This document shows, one piece after another, positions 23,901 through 32,900 of a DNA stretch of 64,000 nucleotides. The DNA is taken from assembly GCA_029582265.1 (NCBI GenBank), contig CM055837.1:5007148-5071147 (forward strand), written 5' to 3'. The notes under the pieces were generated by a model. That model was not told the DNA's origin, searched no databases, and saw only the letters and a program-made list of their open reading frames with translations. The DNA is from Zoroaster sp. YZ-2022 (Eukaryota; Echinodermata; Asteroidea; Forcipulatida; Zoroasteridae). The stretch's first letter is position 1. The number at the start of each line of letters is the position of its first letter. Position numbers and translations under genes: made by a program.

Positions 23901-26900
23901 TGGGTCTAAGGCGATGCGTGCGGATACCAATAACTGGAGACTTTTTTTTTTTGCCTAAAAAAAATAATAATATTTTCTTCTGTGTCATCCGTTACAAAAA
24001 TCAAGAGTTTTACTATACAAAACACTACAGTTTAATTGCAGTATTATTATAGTAAAACTGTACTATTTTACTTCGTTTTTACTTCAACTTTACTCCAATA
24101 CATGAAGGAAAGTATATTTTTACTACAATTATTATAGTAAAAATTTACATACTACAGCAAAATGATAGATTTAGTACAGTAAAATTACATTGGAGTGTCG
24201 TGGCCGAGCGGTCTAGCGCACCGAACTCAAGTTCTGGTGTTGCCAGCAGCAGGGTGTGGGTTCGAGCCCCGGTCGTGACACTTGTATCCTTGAGCAAGGT
24301 ACTTAACCATAATTGCTTCGTCCTTCGGATGGGACGTAAAGCCGTAGGTCCCGTGTGTTGTATAATGCACGAAAAAGTGGATTGTCGTGCGGTCTAGCGC
24401 ACTGAACTCAAATTCTGGTGTTGCCAGCAGCAGAGTGTGGGTTCGAGCCCCGGCCGTGACACCTGTGTCCTTGAGCAAGACACTTAACCATAATTGCTTC
24501 TCTCCACCCAGGGGTTAAATGGGTACCTGTGAAGGCAGAGATGGTTTGCTCTATATGCGCTAGAAATGGCAGCAATTGAGCTGTATACTCCCCAGGGAGC
24601 TGAGATGGTTTCAGGAATGATTTATGAGCCTTATGAGCCTTATGAGCAGGGATAATAATATAATGCGCCTTGAGCGCCACTTAGTTGGTGGATACGTGCG
24701 CTATATAAATCTATACATTATTATTATTATTATTATTATTGGATTTTTATAAGGGATTTAAATTTTTCGTTCCATGGATAGCGTTAGTACATGTACATGC
24801 CATGATATTAATATTGTATAAACTTATTGATTTATTGTATGTACAATTGGATAGAGGTACAGTAGACGTATATTACAATGCATACTGTATAGAAATATGA
24901 TATTTGGTTCAAGTACTCAAATGACATTCGATTCCATACTTTAAATTCACTGAATTTGGAACAAATGTTTATGCTTGAAAATCAGTATTGATTTTTACCA
25001 AAATGATTGAGCAAAGTGCTTTTAACCAGTTCGCACCGGGAATAAAAAAGTTTTTCCGAACCCCGTGGCGGGTTTATTTTTACCGCACAAACACGGCCAA
25101 TGGTGCTCACCAGAGCGTGACCAGGGAGACCGCGTCTTCCACCGTATACTTATGGCTTGTTGCCACGTCGACCGGGAATCTATACAAATATTCCCGAGAA
25201 TCCTGTGGCGTGTTTAGACGCTCTCCGATCCGCTGTCCAAAAAAAATTGCGTGTATACACGGCCTCCGACGCGAACTGGTTAAAGCTCTGATTTATATAC
25301 AATGTTTTACCTTTGATTAAATTTCCATACATGTAGCAGTATTCAACAGCTTCCTTTTAAGCCGGATGTACATTGTAATGTAGTCAGTAATCGAAGGTAC
25401 TGTAGCTGTGCAGTCAACAAGTTTGCTTGTGATGTATAAATATCGCATTGAAATATACATAACAGCAAAAGAAACGTCACCCCTAAAAATATTTATTATT
25501 TTCATTTTATAATTAATATAATTTGTTTAATGAAGAATATTATGAGTATGGAGTGTAACACGAACACAATGTGGCAAATTTGGTTGACCTGGCAGCCAAC
25601 CATCCCACAACATTGTATATTTATTATGTTTAATAATATAATTACTTAACAAAATTTAGGGGGTGACGTTTCTTTTGCTGTTATGTACATGTATACAAAA
25701 TGTACAATTCGCTGATTAAAATAAGGGTTTGGATGTTTACATGTTTATGTGGAAATAAATTCACTAAATGTTTTTAAATTCACGAAACGTGTAAACAAAT
25801 CCTACATTAAAAATTAATGCATCTCCTCATACATGTATGTTGTTCTGTACTATTTTTTCAAAATCCGTATTACAGTATTTTGGATTATATTCTGTACTAC
25901 ACGTACATAAAGACAATATGTCTGCATCATGCCATTGACAACAATAATCGTTTACACAAATTAAACGGAAATTAAACGGAAAATGCCAAGCCTAGTCAAA
26001 ATTAAAGATTTTCTGTTCAAAATTAGCATTACATAACACAAATGATATTTAAGTAAGACTAATTGTGGTGACACCATGTGAAATTCTCAATTGAGTAGTA
26101 ATTAGTTTTGAAAAGAACTGGAGGTACAACTCGACGTTTCGATCAGTATGCTCTGATCGTCCTCAGGAGAAATGATATTTGTAACTAAAAATGTTGGCAG
26201 TATGTAATTGATTTTTTTTGTTTTGTCCTAACATGTATGCAAATTTTAAACGAAATCATTCCCTGTATAATGAACCATACAATTACATCTTCTGTTCTGA
26301 TGCCAACATCTGTAGAGTTATCCACTTCATGATTTATGATTTAGAATTATCATGTACATATAAGTAAAGTATGTGTATACTGATAAAACTGGCCTTCAAA
26401 TGTACCTAGTATGTGTCAGGTATCCGGATACCCAACCGAAACTGTCATTACCTGGTTCCATTTTTCAGTTTAAATTACCCACTGAACATTTAAGCCGTAC
26501 AAATGGAAGTCTCTGATTTTTTTGTTAACAAAATGTGTGCGGGGAATGGGGATGCTTAAGTCGTTTTTAATATAGAGGCGGGAAATTATTAACACTCCTA
26601 GCTTACCGGATTCAAGTTCTGGTGTTAGCAACATAATGTGGGTTCGAATCACTGCCGTGACACTTGTGTCCTTGAGCAAGACACTTAATCATAATTGCTT
26701 CTCTCCACCCAGGGGTTAAATGGGTACCTGTGAAGGCAGAGTTGGTTTGCTCTATATGCGCTAGAAATGGCAGCAATTGAGCTGTATACTCCCCAGGGAG
26801 CTGAGATGGTTTCAGGAATGATTTATGAGCCTTATGAGCCTTATGAGCAGGGATAATAATATAATGCGCCTTGAGCACCACTTAGTTGGTGGATACGTGC

Positions 26901-29900
26901 GCTATATAAATCCACACATTATTATTATTATTATTACTGTAAACCACTAAATGTCCAATGTGTTGTATACACATTGTTTGTGCATATAAGCCACACTGAC
27001 CCTTTGAAGTAATCTCCAATGTACATACATGCATACAAAGACACATGTATACCACAGTTGACCTTATTTTCAGCAGGTTATACTGTAAACAAACTCCCAA
27101 TAATAAATCACCATCAGCCACTGAGACCAATAAACCATACCAAGCCTCCATCATCCATTGGGATTTTCAGCAGTTATTTTGTAAACACAGACTCTCCACA
27201 GTAACCTCTCCATAGCCACTGAGTCTGGAACAAAGTAATATGCCCTGCAATATGTCAATCACAAACCACTAAAACCAACAGACAAATGAGACATTATGTT
27301 ACTATGCAGTATAGCTATGAGGAGCCACTGCCTACCATAGCAATGGCTTGGAGTGGCCTGAATGGGTTGTTGCAAAAATTTCACTGATTGTAGGAGGGTT
27401 AAAGTATTAAAGTCCACATTTACTATGAGTCTAATAAAACAAGAGAAACTTGTGTTCATGTTGGTTATTTTATACATTCGGCATTATTTATGTGTTTTAC
27501 AAATAGTTTATGGGTACCCGGGTATCCGAAGATTTCCAATTTCGGGTATGCGGTTCCCAAAGACACATGCACATGTAAGTACTGTAAGTTGTGATTGGTT
27601 TACACAGAAAATATTTGTGTAAATTGTACATGTATGTAGATCATGTACCGGGTACCAGGCCTGGAATTTCACTGAGGCTATGGACTCCATTGCACTGATC
27701 TTGGCCTTGGTGCCCCTTACAAATGTTCCCATAGACATTCTGATATTCTAATGAAGTGCCCTTTACTCAGGACAAGTTGCCTTGCCCCTACATGAATGAA
27801 ATTTCAGGACTGATCATGTTCTGAACATTGCTGAATGCTGTGTACATTATAGAGGATTTTCTTCCTCCATGGGTACATGATTAAAGGGGCAATATCGTCA
27901 CGATCAACAGGGCATGGAATCAGAGTGCTAGTTTTAGATTAACTCGGTGACTGAAAATAATGCATTGTGTAGCCTTTAGATAAAGTCTACATGAGCGAGT
28001 AATTTCTCAGTCACTGCACTCGTCTTAAACCAGGAGACACCAATTCCATGCCCTGTTGAAAGTCTGCTGTGATCGTGACGATATTGTCCCATTATTAACC
28101 CTAACCACCCCCAAATCCTGCAAAATCCTCAAAGGGGCACATTTTGGGAAAAATTCAGCACTGTTGGAAACTGGTACTTTCACCTCTTCAAATGTGACAA
28201 AATTACTACCAGGCAAGAAGTACATGTACATATGTACAAGCCATAAGTGCTGAATATGAAAGATCAACGAAAATGCATGGTGCATTTTGAAGATAAGGGC
28301 ATGTTTCCAAAAGTGCACTGGAGGATTTTGGAGGATTCAGGAAGGTTCCTAGCCAGAATACCTATAGGGGGTTAGGGTTCAGGAAGGTTCCTAGACAGAA
28401 TACCTATAGGGGGTTAGGGTTCAGGAAGGTTCCTAGCCAGAATACCTAGGGGGTTAGGGTTAAGGTAACCAGAGAATGAGTTTCGCTGGATGAAATGTAC
28501 AAGTTCTAGTGTACATGTACAAATACGGAGTGCTAGTTTTAGATTAACTCAGTGACTGAAAATAATACCCCACATGATAGGTTCTCATATTACCATTGCT
28601 GCTGCATAAATGAGCCAGTAATTTTCAGTCCATGTGTTCATCTCAAGCTAGGACACCGATTCTATGCCCTGTTGAAATTCTGCTCTGATCGTGATGATAT
28701 TGTCCCTTTAATAACCCTCCTACACATGGAGGCCACTCCGATCCACTAAATTCTGTTCTTTAGCAACCTTCAGTACATACATGTACATGTACAACTACAA
28801 GCCTGCTGTCCTTTCCAAGTAATCTTACAAAATCAACTGTGTGCCACCCAAGGCCACTGTAAATGTTTGAACATATTAGTATGGCCTACAATGTATGGAT
28901 GGGAGACCACTTTACCCTGCAATCTCAGTGGTGTGACAGTGCACAGAAGGGTAACCATAGGAGGCCACTGGCAACAGCTAATGGCTTGGAGTGGCTTGAA
29001 TGGGTTGTTTCAAAAATTGCACTGATTGTAGGAGGGTTTAGCTGCTTGGGCATTACCTTTAATAATGTATGACACTTGACTGGATTCTCAATGGAAATCA
29101 CTTAATAATCTTATTGTAATAGATTATAATCTTGCATTGCCCTCAGTGCAGGAAGTAATTCTCCATATTGTTGATAACATGTTTTATACTACAGGGCTGT
29201 GTTTGGGCAGTTTTGAAAGATACACATAAATTTTGCTAGGGGTATTGGGGCCGCTGTTGTAAACAGCGCTGGAGTGAAATCTATAGTTCTGAGCATTGCT
29301 TTGCTTTCCTTTATTGCTTAAATCTTTAAAGTCCAGAAAAAAATCTGGACAAATCACAACCTTGATACTCATTTATAATATCGTTTTATCTGCTCAGACT
29401 CCAAATATAACTTGTTTCAAGATGAATTAGAATTTTGTTTAGGTGAACTAGAGCACAAATGTTCGCATTTTGAAGATTTTTGTAGCTCCACAATGGTACT
29501 ACTGCAAACCTTTCTTCTACTGTACTTCCACCATACAAAGCTTCAAATAGGACTTATGTAATCCAATTACTTTTTACAAGACAAATAGCAATATATAGTA
29601 TTTTCAGTTCACTGGTAACAGTACTTGACCTTTGATCTTACAAATTCTCAGACCAGTTAGCCCAGGGTTTATTTACAATATTACAATAGACAATACTAGC
29701 TGTGTTACTAGTGTAATAGTATAAAGCAACTTTTTAAAAAGGTTTTTAAAAATAGTTTTAAATGATAAATTAATAAAACTGTGTTAAATGTGCAGCTTTT
29801 TATAGGTTTGGTGTTTTGTTATTTTACTAGCAGTTTTGTGTTTAACCAGTACACTTAACATTCTCCACACAGAAATACTAATTTTTACATCAGTGATTTT

Positions 29901-32900
29901 TTAATCTGTTGTTCATAATAGGGACACTGACAAAAATTGTACCCACTATTGGAGCCTTACACATATGTAATACAATTTATGAATTTATAATTGTTCACGC
30001 TCTCGGCTACTCATTTACATTTAGGATGCAACATAGGGTAACAATAATAATGAAATATGTCCTAAGGGCTTCTTCCGGTTTCACGTTCTGAATTTTGTGG
30101 ATGTGTCATTAAAGATAATCATTCAGAGATTAATTAATAATGCCTAAAGTTACATGCATATGATCAGGATCTAATCTGTGTAATTATTGACCTGGAAAAT
30201 ACAAGCCACGTAAATTTATTATTCTTTTTATATTATTTTGATTTCATAAAACCAATGTAATTCAAGCATGTGACATGCTCAGTGGGGAAAAAATGTTTTC
30301 CATTCAATTATTTCACAATATAAAAAATATGTATGCTGTCTTATTAATTTTAATCAAAACATTGATGAGTTTCAAAATCTGAGTTTCAAAAAATATAACT
30401 TGAACTGACTTAAACAGGCAACCTGACTTTTAGTTAGTTACAGGTACTCTAATTATGCACATTATATATGATGATAAACCCCAACACTCCCCCTTCCACC
30501 AACCAAGGTTTGAAATACAGTTTTCAATAAATACAGTTTGTAAACACCTGCTCACCATATTAAAGTATGAATGAAAAGTGTAATAGTACGTCCACACAAG
30601 TACAATGTACATTGTACAGTATACATACATATAAGAAGAAAAATAAATAAATAATTAAATACTTTTAGTTACTTTAACCCTCCTACTCTGGTGCACTTAA
30701 AAGTCAAACACTGTCAAACCTTACGTGTAGTAAGTACATTTACAGGTCAAAAGGAGTCGACCGTTTTTGACTGGTAAAAGCATTGTCTGGTATTGTTGAG
30801 GGTGGTCAAAATGACAGTAAAAACCAGTCAAAAATGCCCCCGTGTGCACATTTGGGTCAACAGTCAAAACAAGCAGTTTACTGGTTTTGATCTCTGTAGC
30901 AACTTTCCACTAAAGTGCAGCAATAATAGGAGGGTTAATTAAAACTCTTATATATAGTTTGATCCCCCAAAACCCTATGAAAAATGAATGGTTTGAGAAT
31001 AGGTGGGTTTTAAAGAGACTAACATAAAGTCTCAATACCTCCCAACCACAATGTACAATGTAGCAAGGAGCTCGCTTTGTCTTTCAGATCACACACACTC
31101 TGATCTGACACCCTGACACCATCACACCCTTAGCATCACTCCTGCATCAGTCAACACTGTCCAACATTTTCACCTCTCACACCTGTCACATAATTTAACC
31201 CTGGGGAAACACTCCATAACTGAAAGGATTTAGCTGGGTGAAGTGGCTGATAGAACAGCTATGCTATTTGTTTCACATGTTCTGGCATTCACACAGTCAC
31301 AGATGTGCACATGCAGTGATACTAGATTAGATGGATTTTTGCAATGACACTGAAGGCTGAAGGGGCTAATGGAAAGTGGCAAAAATATCATTTAAGTTGC
31401 CATGATGGAATAATGGTTAGAATGAATAGATGGCTGCTGTTGACAAGTGGCCACTTTGGATCTAGGTGGCCACAATGTACAAGTGGTCAAATTGGATATA
31501 ATTAATCTACAGGTGGCCACAATGGATTAGGTATATGTAGCATCAATGGATAGGTGGCCACATAGGTGTCCACAATTTAGCAAGTGTTTATAATGTAAGT
31601 GGCCACAATGGATCTTTAGGTGGCCACAATGGATCTTTAGGTGGCCACAAATTTTGATATATCACAGGCACAATGAATAGGTGGCCACTATGGGCATGTA
31701 TGTTTGCATTTGGATACAAAACCGTAAATCTGGCCATATGGGACAGGTGGCCATTTTGTTCAGGTTGCAATAAAATATTGCATCCATAATTTACACAATG
31801 GTACTAGGCAGGAACACTATGAACCATCAAGCCTTGAATTGCAGACAGTTTTACAATTTTTAACTTGCAAATGTTGCAATATAAAGTATTATAAGACACA
31901 ATTTTTAAGTGCATACATTGGCAAGTGTATCAACATGTTGACTGATTTTGACCCTTCAGGGAAGAGTCACAGTCACAGAAGGGTTTTAATAACTGACCGT
32001 ATGTCACAACAATGGGGTAATGCGCAAATGATGTATTTTGGGTTTGCTCAATTATTACTAAATAGTAATTCATGTTTTTGTTCATTTCACTTTATTTAAA
32101 AGCTGTGCATATTACCACATATACGTTTATTAACATACCTTCCAAAATCCTCCAAAATCCTCTTTGCTAAAGTGAAGGATTTTGAAGGATTGAGGTTACA
32201 TGCTACATGCTCTTTGCTAAAGTGAAGGATTTTGGAGGATTGAGGTTATTAGGCATACTTGCCTTTCCATGGTACATGTGCATCCATGTTTGTTGTAGTG
32301 ATTGCATGGTCAGTGCTTGTGTCAGTGGACACTGTTTATTGCTCCATGCATGCAGGGAGGGTCCCTGGCCATGTACATGTATCACAGATTAGAAACACGT
32401 GTGCATACATGTCATGTGCTTGCTTTACTACTGTAGGATTTTGGAGGATTCAGGTTATGTGTAAGCAAATGGGCCTAGGGAGTTAATGTTAATACATGCC
32501 ACATTGGCGGAAAAATGGGAAAGAATGTAGAATGAATATAACTGCCAATTTTCTATCAAAATGACAAAATATCACAGATTTTCCTTTAAAAGATGATCGA
32601 GGACACACTTAAGGAGAGGAAAAGTGTAGCCAAGTGAGGATTGGAAACAATATTTTGGGAGATATTAACTGAGCAATGAATGTATGCACATATAGTGAGA
32701 TGTTGGCCATTTTGTTGTCAGACATTCTTTCTATAAAATGAATTGCTTCGAATTTGGACTACATGACTTGTATCTGTCCATTTAGAACAAAAGTATGTGG
32801 CAAAAGATTGTTTATATTATAAATTTATTCAGCATATTTATACATCTATTTAAAAAAAAAAATGGCTACATTGAATAGTCTATAAACATGTCAATATGTT

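Noticed and set aside
24197..24290. tRNA gene (A and B boxes present)
   Set aside because: The sequence continues into a SINE body shared with other copies and does not fold into a complete tRNA cloverleaf; it is the head of a tRNA-derived SINE.
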